From DASTFY01 sp963829955 (GTDB lineage Bacteria > Actinomycetota > Acidimicrobiia > Acidimicrobiales > Ilumatobacteraceae): DNA of 64,000 nucleotides. A program made the position numbers and the translations under genes. Shown here piece after piece: positions 1-8,419 of this stretch. The notes beneath the pieces are model-generated. The model was not told the origin of the DNA. It was given only the letters and a program-made list of their open reading frames with translations, and made no database searches. Location: positions 62,001 to 126,000 of the forward strand of contig CAWHKS010000009.1 of NCBI GenBank assembly GCA_963829955.1, read 5' to 3'. Position 1 is the stretch's first letter. Every line of letters starts with the position of its first letter.

Positions 1-1
1 G

Positions 2-2014
2 ACCCAGATGGGCGGGGAGGGCAGCCAGTGGATCGGCATCGCCCCGTTCGTCGCCGACCCGCACCTCTTCCAGAACGTCGGTGACGGCACGTTCTTCCAT
101 TCCGGGCAGCTCGCCGTGCAGGCCGCGGTGGCCGCCGGTGTCGACATCACCTTCAAGCTGCTCTACAACGCCGCCGTGGCCATGACCGGGGGCCAGGACG
201 CCACCGGCCTGCTGCCCGTCCCGGACGTCGCCGGGAAGCTCCTGCACGAAGGGGTGAAGGAGATCATCATCACCACGGACGACCCCGGGAAGTATCGGGG
301 CGTGTCCGTGCCCAAGGGGGCCAAGGTGATGCACCGGGACAAGATCATCGAGGCTCAGGAGCACCTGCGCTCGGTTCCGGGGGTGACGGTCCTCATCCAC
401 GACCAGCAGTGCGCGGCGGAGAAGCGCCGGGACCGCAAGCGCGGCCGGCTCCCGCGGCCGGGCTTCAAGCTGATGATCGACGAGCGGGTGTGCGAGGGCT
501 GTGGCGACTGCGGCGTGAAGTCGAACTGTTTGAGCCTGCAACCGATCGACACGGAGTTCGGCCGCAAGACCACTATCGACCAGGCGAGCTGCAACCTCGA
601 CGTCAGCTGCCTCAAGGGGGACTGCCCGGCCTTCATCACCGTGAAGCTGGCCAAGGGTGGTGTCCGCAGCCGGCGCCCCGGGGGCGAGCTGGACGGTGCC
701 GATCTTCCCGAGCCGACGGGCATCGTTCCCGCCGGGGCCACCCTGCGCATGCCGGGCATCGGCGGGACGGGCGTCGTCACGGTCAGCCAGATGCTGGCCG
801 CCGCGGCCAAGATGGACGGGCTGGACACCCACTCGGTCGACCAGACCGGGCTGAGCCAGAAGGCCGGCCCGGTGGTCTCGACGGTGTCAATCGGGGAGTA
901 CGAGCCGGGCCGCATCGACGTGCTGATCGGATTCGATCTGCTGGCCTCGGTCACCCCGGCCAACCTCGCCGGGCTGGAAGCGGCGACGAGCGTCGTCGTT
1001 GCATCGACAACCATCACGCCGACGGGGCGCATGGTCGGCCGGGTCGCCACGGCCGAGCTCGACCCGACCCCGCTCGTCACCGAGCTGGACGCGCGCACCC
1101 GCAACGAGCGCAACACCTACGTGGATGCGTCGCGGCTGACCACCGGCCTCCTGGGCGACGCCGTCACCGCCAACGTCTTCCTGCTCGGCGTCGCCTATCA
1201 GGCCGGCGTCGTACCGGTGAAGGCGTCGTCGATCGAGGCCGCCATCGACCTCAACGGCACCGCGGTCGAGCTCAACCTGCAGGCCTTCCGTTGGGGCCGG
1301 ATGTGGGTGGTCGATCCTGACCGGGTCGAGCGCCAGGCCGGACTCCGCGCTGCCACGCCACCGACGACGGCGGGACTGGAGGAGTTCGCGCCCGACGCCG
1401 AGCTCCAGCGCATGCTCGCCATCCGGGTGGCCGAGCTCACCGCCTACCAGGACCGCGCCTACGCCGAGCGCTACCTCACCGTGGTGCGCAGGGCGTTCGC
1501 GGCCGAGCGGAGCGCCGGGGGTGACGGGGCTTTCACCCGCACCGTCGCCCACCAGCTCCACCGGCTGATGGCCTACAAGGACGAGTACGAGGTGGCCCGC
1601 CTGCTGCTCGACGGCGGTGATCAGGTAGAGCGCACCTTTGGTGAGGTCGGACGTGACATCGAGAAGGTGTCGTGGAACCTCCATCCCCCGATGCTGCGGG
1701 CCATGGGCCTGCAGCGGAAGCTGAAGCTGGGGCCGTGGGCCCGCCCCGCGCTCGCCGGCCTGCGCTCGATGAAGCGGGTCCGGGGCACCAGGCTGGACCC
1801 GTTCGGCCGGGCCGAGGTGCGCCGCGTCGAGCGCCGACTCATCGAGGAGTACATCGCGCTGGTCGATGGGCTGCTCCCCACGCTGACCTCCGCACCCGAG
1901 CGCGCCACGCACGTGGCCGGGCTGGTCGACGTCGTACGCGGCTACGAGGGCGTGAAGCTGCGCAACGTCGAGGCCTACCGCCAGGCTCTCGCCGAAGCCC
2001 GCACCACGGCCTGA
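2..2014 (+). CDS. Indolepyruvate ferredoxin oxidoreductase, C-terminal part (cut by window start)
   Basis: This is the back half of a fused 2-oxoacid:ferredoxin oxidoreductase that oxidatively decarboxylates aryl-pyruvates to aryl-acetyl-CoA. The reading frame is open at the window edge, so the true start lies upstream. It shows the end of the thiamine-diphosphate domain (GDGTFFHSG near residue 27), then a ferredoxin-like 4Fe-4S stretch (CEGCGDCGVKSNC near residue 160), then the gamma-type domain (MPGIGGTGVV near residue 250), then a helical tail like the DUF6537 tail of fused family members. Fused versions are about 1,150 aa, so roughly 40% is missing. An aryl-pyruvate role fits the aromatic catabolism genes that follow. 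The substrate is not proven by sequence. Confidence 0.9.
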   Translation, partial: TQMGGEGSQWIGIAPFVADPHLFQNVGDGTFFHSGQLAVQAAVAAGVDITFKLLYNAAVAMTGGQDATGLLPVPDVAGKLLHEGVKEIIITTDDPGKYRGVSVPKGAKVMHRDKIIEAQEHLRSVPGVTVLIHDQQCAAEKRRDRKRGRLPRPGFKLMIDERVCEGCGDCGVKSNCLSLQPIDTEFGRKTTIDQASCNLDVSCLKGDCPAFITVKLAKGGVRSRRPGGELDGADLPEPTGIVPAGATLRMPGIGGTGVVTVSQMLAAAAKMDGLDTHSVDQTGLSQKAGPVVSTVSIGEYEPGRIDVLIGFDLLASVTPANLAGLEAATSVVVASTTITPTGRMVGRVATAELDPTPLVTELDARTRNERNTYVDASRLTTGLLGDAVTANVFLLGVAYQAGVVPVKASSIEAAIDLNGTAVELNLQAFRWGRMWVVDPDRVERQAGLRAATPPTTAGLEEFAPDAELQRMLAIRVAELTAYQDRAYAERYLTVVRRAFAAERSAGGDGAFTRTVAHQLHRLMAYKDEYEVARLLLDGGDQVERTFGEVGRDIEKVSWNLHPPMLRAMGLQRKLKLGPWARPALAGLRSMKRVRGTRLDPFGRAEVRRVERRLIEEYIALVDGLLPTLTSAPERATHVAGLVDVVRGYEGVKLRNVEAYRQALAEARTTA

Positions 2015-2042
2015 GGTTTGACCGGCCCGGCGAACCTGCCTA

Positions 2043-2066
2043 ATCTACAACCGAATGGTTGTAGAT
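2043..2066. promoter_or_regulatory. Palindromic operator overlapping the ArsR start codon
   Basis: Perfect inverted repeat with 10-bp arms ATCTACAACC and GGTTGTAGAT around GAAT. The ATG of the ArsR-family gene (2055) begins inside the centre, and the right arm encodes residues Val-Val-Asp. The site is most likely the self-operator of the regulator. With only 40 bp between the upstream stop and this ATG and no clear ribosome-binding site, the mRNA may be leaderless. Confidence 0.75.
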
Positions 2067-2396
2067 AGTCCCGCCACCGATCGCGTCTTCCACGCCCTGG
2101 CCGACGGCACGCGGCGCGACATCGTGGCGCTCGCGGTGTCCGGGGAGCACTCGGTGTCGTCGCTGGCCCGTCGCTACCCGATGAGCTTCGCGGCCGTGCA
2201 GAAGCACGTGGCCGTGCTGGAGCGGGCCGGGCTCGTCATCAAGGAACGCCGCGGACGGGAGCAACTCGTCCGCACCGACATCAAGACCCTGCGCCACGCC
2301 GCCCGCCTCCTCGAGCAGCTCGAGGTCGTGTGGCGTGAGCGCCTGGACCGCTTCGGCGAAGTCCTCGCCGATCCGACGAGAGGAGACATCCCGTGA
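2055..2396 (+). CDS. ArsR-family winged-helix transcriptional regulator
   Basis: A 113-aa winged-helix repressor. The order is ALADGTRRDIVAL (first helix), SVSSLARRYPMSFAAVQKHVAVLERAGLV (helix-turn-helix) and a basic wing KERRGREQLVR. No metal-binding Cys pair is visible, so it belongs with the non-metal ArsR proteins usually paired with an SRPBCC gene. Its stop overlaps the start of that SRPBCC gene by 4 bases, so the two are cotranscribed. Autoregulation through the palindrome at its start codon is inferred. Confidence 0.9.
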   Translation: MVVDSPATDRVFHALADGTRRDIVALAVSGEHSVSSLARRYPMSFAAVQKHVAVLERAGLVIKERRGREQLVRTDIKTLRHAARLLEQLEVVWRERLDRFGEVLADPTRGDIP

Positions 2397-2893
2397 CCGT
2401 CACCGACGTGCGCAAGGACCCCACGACCCGGACGATGACGGTGTCCGCCGAGTTCGATGCCCCGATCGAACGGGTGTGGGAGCTGTGGCAGGACCCGCGG
2501 CTACTGGAGCGCTGGTGGGGTCCACCGACCTATCCCGCCACGTTCGTAGAGCACGATCTTCGTCCCGGCGGTCGCACCAGCTACTACATGACCGGCCCGG
2601 AAGGCGACCGCTCGGGCGGTTGGTGGAAGGTGATCGCCGCCGAGCCGCCCCGCCGCATCGAGTTCGAAGACGGTTTCGCCGGCGAGGACGGTGAGCCGAC
2701 CCCGGGGATGCCGACGATGCAGATGCGGGTCGACCTCAGCGAGCGGCCCGGTGGTGGCACCCACATGGCCATCGTCACGACCTTCCCCTCCACGGAGGCT
2801 ATGGAGCAGCAGCTGACGATGGGCATGGAGGAAGGGATGACCCTCGCGGTGGGCCAGATGGACGGCCTGCTGAGCGCCGACGCGCCGTCATGA
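2393..2893 (+). CDS. SRPBCC / AHSA1-like (START-fold) protein
   Basis: A 166-aa soluble START-fold protein of the AHSA1 type. The N-terminal signature FDAPIERVWELWQDPRLLERWWGP is followed by GGRTSYYMTGPEG and a C-terminal helix. Members bind hydrophobic ligands in a deep cavity. Pairing of such a gene with an upstream ArsR regulator is very common, and the biochemical role is generally unknown. The GTG start sits in the GTGA overlap with the ArsR stop. Confidence 0.85.
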   Translation: MTVTDVRKDPTTRTMTVSAEFDAPIERVWELWQDPRLLERWWGPPTYPATFVEHDLRPGGRTSYYMTGPEGDRSGGWWKVIAAEPPRRIEFEDGFAGEDGEPTPGMPTMQMRVDLSERPGGGTHMAIVTTFPSTEAMEQQLTMGMEEGMTLAVGQMDGLLSADAPS

Positions 2894-2913
2894 ACGGCTG
2901 AGCGGCCGACGCT

Positions 2914-4192
2914 TCAGTCCCAGTCGAGCCAGAGCTGCTCGGGCCCCCGGAAGGTGATGTTCGGGAAGACCCTGAAGTCCTGGTCCTCGGCCAGCCGCAA
3001 CGACGGCGCCATGTGGACCAGCGTGTCGAGCACGATGCGCGCCTCGTGGCGGGCCGTACCGGCGCCCAGGCAGAAGTGGATGCCCTTGCCGAAGCTGATG
3101 TGGTGGCGGGCGTTGGCACGATGGATGTCGAACCGGTCAGGCTCGTCGAAGCGCCGGGGGTCGTGGTTGGCGGCGGCGAACAGCAGGAGCACCTTGGCTC
3201 CTTCCGGGATCTCCACCCCGCCGACCACGGCCGCCTTCTTGGTGATCCGGCGCCAGGAGATCTGGCTGGAGTCGTAGCGCAGCGTCTCTTCCACCGCGGC
3301 CGTCACCAGCTCGGGGTCGGCGCAGACCTCCTCCCACTGCTCCCGGTGGGCCAGGAGCTGGCGGACGGTGTTGCACAAGCAGGTTGGTCACCGCCTCGTG
3401 GCCCGCGAACGACAGTCCGTAGACGACGCTCTTCACCTCGTCCAACGTGAGCTGGTCCGGATCGTCCAAGTGGGCGCGGAGCAGGTCGCTGGCGAAGTCG
3501 TCTCCGAGGTCGTGGAGCTTGGCGTCGGTGAACTCCTGGCAGTAGTGCCAGTAGGCGACCATGTTCTCGGCGATGGCCACCTGCTCGGCCTCGGTGGCCC
3601 GGCCCCACTGGAACAGCTTGCGGTTGCCGCACCAACGCTTGAGCTGCTCGGCGTCCTCGTCCGGGAATCCGATGTGGCGGAACACGGTGTAGGCGGGCAG
3701 CGGGAAGGCCAAGGCATGGACGAACTCGGCGGGCCGCTCACCGGCCAGCATGTCGCTGACCAGGCGCTCGGCGTTGGCGCGGATGAAGGGCTCCAGGATG
3801 GCCATCCGCCGGTTGGAGAAGCCCTTGGTCGTGTGGACCCGGATGCGCCCGTGGTCCGGGGGCTCGTTGTTGGACATCACCGGCAGCGGGTGGAATCCCT
3901 CGGACAGCACGGCGCGGGCGGCGTCGCACACGGGGAACACCGGGTCTTGGACGATGCGGCCGGAGAAGGTCTCGTGGTCGCTGAACACCGCCTCCACGTC
4001 CTCCATGCGCGACACGACCCACATGTCGAGCGAGGGGGCGTAGAAGACCGGGGTGGTCTCACGCACGCGATCGGCCACCGTGTAGGGATCGGCCAGGTAG
4101 CCGGGCGCCAGCGGGTCGAAGTCGTGATCGATCGGGCAGCCGGTGGCGGGCGCGCCAGCGTGCGCCGGCGCGGTCGCCGCGCCGTCAGGCAT
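2914..4192 (-). CDS. Cytochrome P450 (interrupted by one frameshift near 3378)
   Basis: A P450 monooxygenase read in two frames. The N-terminal part (4192 to about 3379) contains the I-helix AGHEAVTN. The C-terminal part (about 3378 to 2914) contains the ExxR helix EETLRY and the heme loop FGKGIHFCLGAG with the axial Cys. Removing one base at the junction joins TNLL to CNTVRQLL, which restores a normal P450 of about 425 aa. Start ATG 4192 overlaps the hpaD stop by 8 bp, so it is the last gene of the operon. A role in hydroxylating an aromatic or side-chain precursor is inferred from position only. The shift is either a sequencing error or a recent mutation. Confidence 0.85.
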
Positions 4193-5237
4193 CGGCGGTT
4201 TCTTCCACCGGCTCGTGCACGACCGTGCCGAAGCCGTCGGCGCCTACGGTCACGGTCCGCTCGGTGGGCTCCTGGTCGACGACGGGCACGGGCCGGCCGT
4301 CGAGGTCGAGCATCGGCGCCGAGCCCAGGTACCAGCCGGGCACGACGGGATTGGCCCAGAAGTCCCGGCGGCGCTCGTCCTGGACGTTCCACCGCAGCGG
4401 TTCGTGGCCGGGGTCACCGGTGAAGTAGTCGGACGTGTAGATCTCGACCCGGTGGCCGTCGGGGTCACGGAGGTAGACGTAGAACGCGTTGGACACCCCG
4501 TGGCGCCCGGGCCCCCGCTCGATGTGCTGGGCCAGGTCGAGGGCGCCGATCGTGTCGCACAGCCCGAGGATGTGGTGGGACTCGGGCACTGCGAACCCGA
4601 GGTGGTGGAGCATCGGCCCCGCGCCGAGCGTGAACGCGACGTCGTGGACCGTCTGCTTGCGGAACATCCAGGCCGCGTACAGCGTGCCGTCCGCGTCCTC
4701 GATTGTCTCGGAGAGACCGAAGCCGAGCCCCGTGTAGTACTCGTAGGCGGCGGGGACGTCCGGCACGGCGATGTTGACATGATCGATCCGCGAAATGCTG
4801 GCGCCCCGGCGGAGGTCGTAGCGCTGGACCAGTCGCTCCACCTTGTCCATCTCGTGCACGAGCTCGATCGTGAAGCCGAGTGGATCACGGACGCGCACGG
4901 CTTCGCCGAGCCCACGAGTCGTGCCGGCGGGGATGCGCCTGGTGGGGCAATCCCGAGCCGCATACCAGTGCTCGGCCCGCTCGAGGTCCTCGGGCGTCCG
5001 CACCCGGAAGCCGATGCGCCCACACGCGGTCGCGGGACCGGTCCGCAGGATGAGGCTGTGGTGGACGAACTCCTCGTAGCCGCGCAGGTAGAGCGCGTCG
5101 GGCTCTTCTGCCGACACCACGAACCCGAGCAGGTCCACCCAGAACGCCCGGGCCCGGGCGAGGTCGGTGACGATCAGCTCGGCGTACGCCGACCGGACGA
5201 TGTCCGGCGGACGATCGGGAGGATGCCCATCGCTCAC
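4185..5237 (-). CDS. hpaD: Homoprotocatechuate (3,4-dihydroxyphenylacetate) 2,3-dioxygenase
   Basis: Type I extradiol dioxygenase that opens homoprotocatechuate to 5-carboxymethyl-2-hydroxymuconate semialdehyde. The 350-aa protein aligns end to end, from memory, with the well-studied Brevibacterium fuscum enzyme. The metal ligands are His153 (RIDHVN), His212 (LHHLGF) and Glu265 (VEIYTSDY). Second-sphere residues Asn155, His198 and Tyr255 are in place. Two VOC modules and the long C-terminal lid with NPVVPGWY are present. GTG start 5237 forms a GTGA overlap with hpaR. Regulation by HpaR is expected. Confidence 0.95.
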   Translation of the reverse strand: MSDGHPPDRPPDIVRSAYAELIVTDLARARAFWVDLLGFVVSAEEPDALYLRGYEEFVHHSLILRTGPATACGRIGFRVRTPEDLERAEHWYAARDCPTRRIPAGTTRGLGEAVRVRDPLGFTIELVHEMDKVERLVQRYDLRRGASISRIDHVNIAVPDVPAAYEYYTGLGFGLSETIEDADGTLYAAWMFRKQTVHDVAFTLGAGPMLHHLGFAVPESHHILGLCDTIGALDLAQHIERGPGRHGVSNAFYVYLRDPDGHRVEIYTSDYFTGDPGHEPLRWNVQDERRRDFWANPVVPGWYLGSAPMLDLDGRPVPVVDQEPTERTVTVGADGFGTVVHEPVEETADA

Positions 5238-5704
5238 GCGCTCACCCTCCTCGGTTCCAGGCTGGCCATCAGCGCCTCCAGCATGCCGTGAAGCTCGGCC
5301 AGCTGCTCCCCCCCGAAGGCCGCTTCGATGGCCCGGTAGCGGGCCTCAGACCGCGGCGCGATCTTCCGCACCAGCCGGTGCCCGGCCACCGTCATGGTCA
5401 GGCGGGCGAGGCGCAGATCGCGGGCTCCGGTCCGGCGGTCCACCAGGCCCCGATCCTCCAGCCGGCCGACGATGCGGGAGAGGCTGGGCTTGAGCAGGGC
5501 GGCCCGCTCGGCCAGCTCGCCGGCCGTGATGCCAGGGTGCTCGGTCAGCACCCTGAGCACCCGCCACTGCTGCTCGGTCAGGCCGTGCGCCTCGAGGTCC
5601 GGGCGGAAACCGGCCATCACCGCCTCCCGGGCCTTCAGTAGCGCCATGGGGAGCGAGTGGGCGAAGTCCCTCATGGGGAGGCTGGGGGTGGGGAGCGCCG
5701 TCAC
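5234..5704 (-). CDS. hpaR: MarR-family regulator of homoprotocatechuate degradation
   Basis: A 156-aa MarR repressor closely resembling HpaR. It shows LLKAREAVMAGFRP, then GLTEQQWRVLRVL, then the winged-helix segment LLKPSLSRIVGRLEDRGLV. HpaR represses meta-cleavage genes and is released by hydroxyphenylacetates. It is coupled on both sides by GTGA overlaps to the DapA-like gene and hpaD. A palindrome in the divergent promoter region (6623-6634) is its likely operator. Confidence 0.9.
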   Translation of the reverse strand: MTALPTPSLPMRDFAHSLPMALLKAREAVMAGFRPDLEAHGLTEQQWRVLRVLTEHPGITAGELAERAALLKPSLSRIVGRLEDRGLVDRRTGARDLRLARLTMTVAGHRLVRKIAPRSEARYRAIEAAFGGEQLAELHGMLEALMASLEPRRVSA

Positions 5705-6609
5705 GGTCCCAGCATCCCCGCTCGCTCGAGCACGCCATCCAGCCGGGCCGCCACCTCGGGCGAGGCGGGCACCATCGGCAGACGATGCTCATTGTCGGCC
5801 AGCAGGCCGAGCCGCTTCATCATGTACTTCACGGGGATCGGGTTCGTGTCAAAGAACACGGCATCGTTCAGCTCGTACAGGCTCTCGTGCAACTTGCGGG
5901 CACGGTGCAGGTCGCCGTCGCGCACCGCCTCGCACATCTCCACCAGCCGCGCCGGCGCTACGTTGCCGACGGCGTTCATGAGCCCGCAGGCACCGACCGC
6001 CATCATGGGGAAGCTCAGCTCCTCCAGCCCCACGAAGACCTTGAAGTCGGGGCCGAGGCGGGAGAGAGCGGCGGAGACGAAGCCGAGGTCGTTGACCGCG
6101 TGCTTCATCCCCACGAACGTCGGCGAGACCTCGCGCAGCTCGACCAACGTGTCGACGGTGACGCCCACGGCTGCCCGACCGGGGATGTGGTACACCATCC
6201 ACGGCGTCTCCAGGCCGTCCACCACCTGCTGGTAGTAGGCGACGATGCCGCGCTGCGGTGGCCGGACGTAATACGGCGTCACGACGAGCAGCGCCGCGAC
6301 CCCCGCCTGCGCCGCGTGCACCGTCAGGTCGCGCGACTCGGCCAATGACTGCGACCCCGTGGCCGCCACCACCGGCAGGCGACCGCCGGCCGCTTCCATG
6401 GCCACGTCCACGAGGCGGTTGCGCTCCCTGACCGTGAGCAGCGAGGGCTCGGCGGTGGTCCCGTTCACGAGGATGCCGTGGGAGCCGGCCGCCACTTGGG
6501 CCTCGACCAGCGCGGCGTAGGCCTCGTCGTCGACGCGCCCGTCACGGAAAGGAGTGACGAGGGGCGGGACCGATCCCCAGAGCTGGTCGACCTTTGACGC
6601 CGCGCTCAC
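5701..6609 (-). CDS. DapA-family aldolase (dihydrodipicolinate synthase-like)
   Basis: A 302-aa class I (Schiff-base) lyase of the DapA/NAL family. It has the G-T-T-A-E substrate loop (LVNGTTAEPSLL), the catalytic Tyr in TPYYVRPP and the Schiff-base Lys in GMKHAV. Position as first gene of the hpa operon suggests it cleaves 2,4-dihydroxyhept-2-ene-1,7-dioate to pyruvate and succinate semialdehyde, replacing the class II enzyme HpaI. Substrate assignment is inference from context. A DapA of lysine synthesis is less likely in this setting. Confidence 0.85.
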   Translation of the reverse strand: MSAASKVDQLWGSVPPLVTPFRDGRVDDEAYAALVEAQVAAGSHGILVNGTTAEPSLLTVRERNRLVDVAMEAAGGRLPVVAATGSQSLAESRDLTVHAAQAGVAALLVVTPYYVRPPQRGIVAYYQQVVDGLETPWMVYHIPGRAAVGVTVDTLVELREVSPTFVGMKHAVNDLGFVSAALSRLGPDFKVFVGLEELSFPMMAVGACGLMNAVGNVAPARLVEMCEAVRDGDLHRARKLHESLYELNDAVFFDTNPIPVKYMMKRLGLLADNEHRLPMVPASPEVAARLDGVLERAGMLGP

Positions 6610-6622
6610 GGCCTGAGACTAT

Positions 6623-6634
6623 TTAACACGTTAA
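6623..6634. promoter_or_regulatory. Likely HpaR operator in divergent promoter region
   Basis: Inverted repeat TTAAC-AC-GTTAA in the 50-bp gap between the divergent DapA-like and FAH-RraA genes. It is an AT-rich island in GC-rich DNA, as expected for a shared promoter and MarR-type operator controlling both arms of the cluster. Confidence 0.55.
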
Positions 6635-6659
6635 CTTCATGCAAGGGGTGCCCAGCTAG

Positions 6660-8094
6660 ATGTCGTCATCTCCCGCACTTCCCCCGCCGACGAAGATCGT
6701 CGCCGTCCACGTCAACTACCGCAGCCGGGCCGCCGAGCGAGGGACCACGCCGTCCTACCCCTCGTACTTCCTCAAGCCCCCGTCGACCATCAGCGGCGAC
6801 GGCGAGACGGTCGAGCGTCCGCAGGGCTGCGAGCTGCTTGGGTTCGAGGGCGAGATCGCGGTCGTCATCGGCCGCACCGCCCGCCGGGTGGATGCCGGCG
6901 AGGCCTGGTCCTTCGTCTCGCACGTCGCCGCCGCCAACGACATGGGCGTCTACGACCTGCGCTACGCCGACCGCGGGTCGAACGTCCACTCGAAGGGGTG
7001 GGACGGCTGCACGCCTGTCGGCCCACTGGCCGACGCGGCCGGGCTTGGATCCCACGGCGCTGCGCATCGTCACCCGGGTGAACGGGACCGTCGTCCAGGA
7101 AGGCCGGACCGACGAGCTGCTCTTCCCGCTCCCTGCCTTGGTGGCCGACGTCTCCCGCACCATGACCCTCGAACCCGGTGACATCATCCTCACGGGCACG
7201 CCGGCGGGCTCGCGGCCGATCGACCCCGGCGACGTGGTCGAGGTCGAGCTGAGCGGACCGTCTGGCGTGCTGTCCTCGGTGCGCACGACGATCGCCACGT
7301 CGGACGAGCCGCTCTCGGCCATCGGTCCCGCGCCGCGGGTGACCCCGGCCGACCGGGCGGCGGCCCTCGGCGTGACCGCCCCCCGCCCGATCGACCTGAC
7401 CGACGAGCTGCGCCGCGCCTTGAACAGCGTGTCGACGGCCACGCTCACCAGCCAGCTCCAGCGACGCGGCATCCGCTCGACGTACTTCACCGGCCTGCGT
7501 CCGCTGCAGCCCGGGCACCGGCTCCTCGGGTACGCGTACACGCTTCGCTACGTCCCCCAGCGCGAGGACCTGCTCGATCGCCTGCAGGCGGGGTTGAACG
7601 CACAGAAGCGGGCCGTGGAGTCCATCGGCCCCGACGAGGTGCTCGTCATCGAGGCGCGCGAGGCGGACGGGGCCGGCACAATCGGGGACATCCTCGCCAT
7701 GCGGGCCTTCCAGCGGGGTGCGGCCGGCGTGATCACCGACGGCTGCGTGCGCGACTCGCCCTCGGTGGCCCGCATGGGGTGGCCGGTCTACGCCCGCGCG
7801 CCGCACGCCGCCACGCTCGGGCGGCTGCACCTCCCGCTCGACACCAACATCCCCATCGCCTCCGCGGGGGTGCTCGTCATGCCCGGCGATCTGGTGGTGG
7901 GCGACGACGAGGGCGCCATGGTGCTGCCCGCTGCGCTGGCCGAGGAGGTGGCACGGGACGCCGTCGTGCAGGAGGAGCAGGAGACGTTCGCGCTCGAGCG
8001 GGTCACGGCCGGCGAGAGCATCATCGGGCTGTACCCGTTGGCAGACTCACGCCGCCCCGACTTCGAGGCCTGGCGCTCGCAGCGGCCGTCGTGA
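6660..8094 (+). CDS. FAH-family isomerase/decarboxylase fused to RraA-like aldolase domain (one frameshift near 7047)
   Basis: Two-domain protein of about 477 aa once one extra base near 7047 is ignored. The N-terminal half is a fumarylacetoacetate-hydrolase fold (FEGEIAVVIG, ANDMGVYDLRYAD, KGWDGCTPVGP, then EPGDIILTGTPAG). This is the fold of HpaG, which decarboxylates and isomerises the meta-cleavage product. The C-terminal half is RraA/HMG-aldolase-like (GTIGDILAMRAFQRGAAGVITDG followed by CVRD). RraA folds include class II pyruvate aldolases, so the fusion may carry two pathway steps. AAGGGG lies about 10 bases before ATG 6660. The first frame alone reads into a stop at 7181. Confidence 0.8.
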
Positions 8095-8120
8095 CGCGGC
8101 GCCGACGAGGAGCGGAGCAC

Positions 8121-8148
8121 TACAATGTTGAACGCCTTTCATACAATG
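8121..8148 (+). promoter_or_regulatory. Tandem TACAATG repeats upstream of AbrB/VapC pair
   Basis: Two exact copies of TACAATG at 8121-8127 and 8142-8148, 21 bp apart (two helical turns), 20-47 bp before the antitoxin start. TACAAT resembles a sigma-70-type -10 box, so they may be tandem promoters or direct-repeat operator half-sites. Confidence 0.4.
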
Positions 8149-8167
8149 CACCGGTGAGGAGACGGAT

Positions 8168-8419
8168 GTGCCAGATAGCTACGTCATGAAAGTCTCGTCC
8201 AACGGTCAGGTGTCAATACCGGCCGAGACCCGCTCCCGCTGGGGCGCGGATCGGGTGCTCGTCGTCGATCTCGGCGACCGCGTCGTGCTGCGGCCATTGC
8301 CGGATGACCCAGTCGGAGCACTGGTGGGCAAGTACCGGGGGCGGGGTCCGAGCACTGACGAAGCGCGGTCGCGCACTCGTACCGAGGAAACCAGCGTGGA
8401 GAAGCGGAAGCGTCGGTGA
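8168..8419 (+). CDS. AbrB/MazE-type antitoxin-like DNA-binding protein
   Basis: An 83-aa protein with an AbrB swapped-hairpin N-terminus (MKVSSNGQVSIPAETRSRWG, then VLVVDLGDRVVLRPLP) and a basic, unstructured tail of the kind that masks a toxin. GTG 8168 follows GAGGAGACGG. Its stop overlaps the downstream PIN-domain gene by 4 bases (GTGA), so the two form a VapBC-like toxin-antitoxin module. Confidence 0.8.
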   Translation: MPDSYVMKVSSNGQVSIPAETRSRWGADRVLVVDLGDRVVLRPLPDDPVGALVGKYRGRGPSTDEARSRTRTEETSVEKRKRR

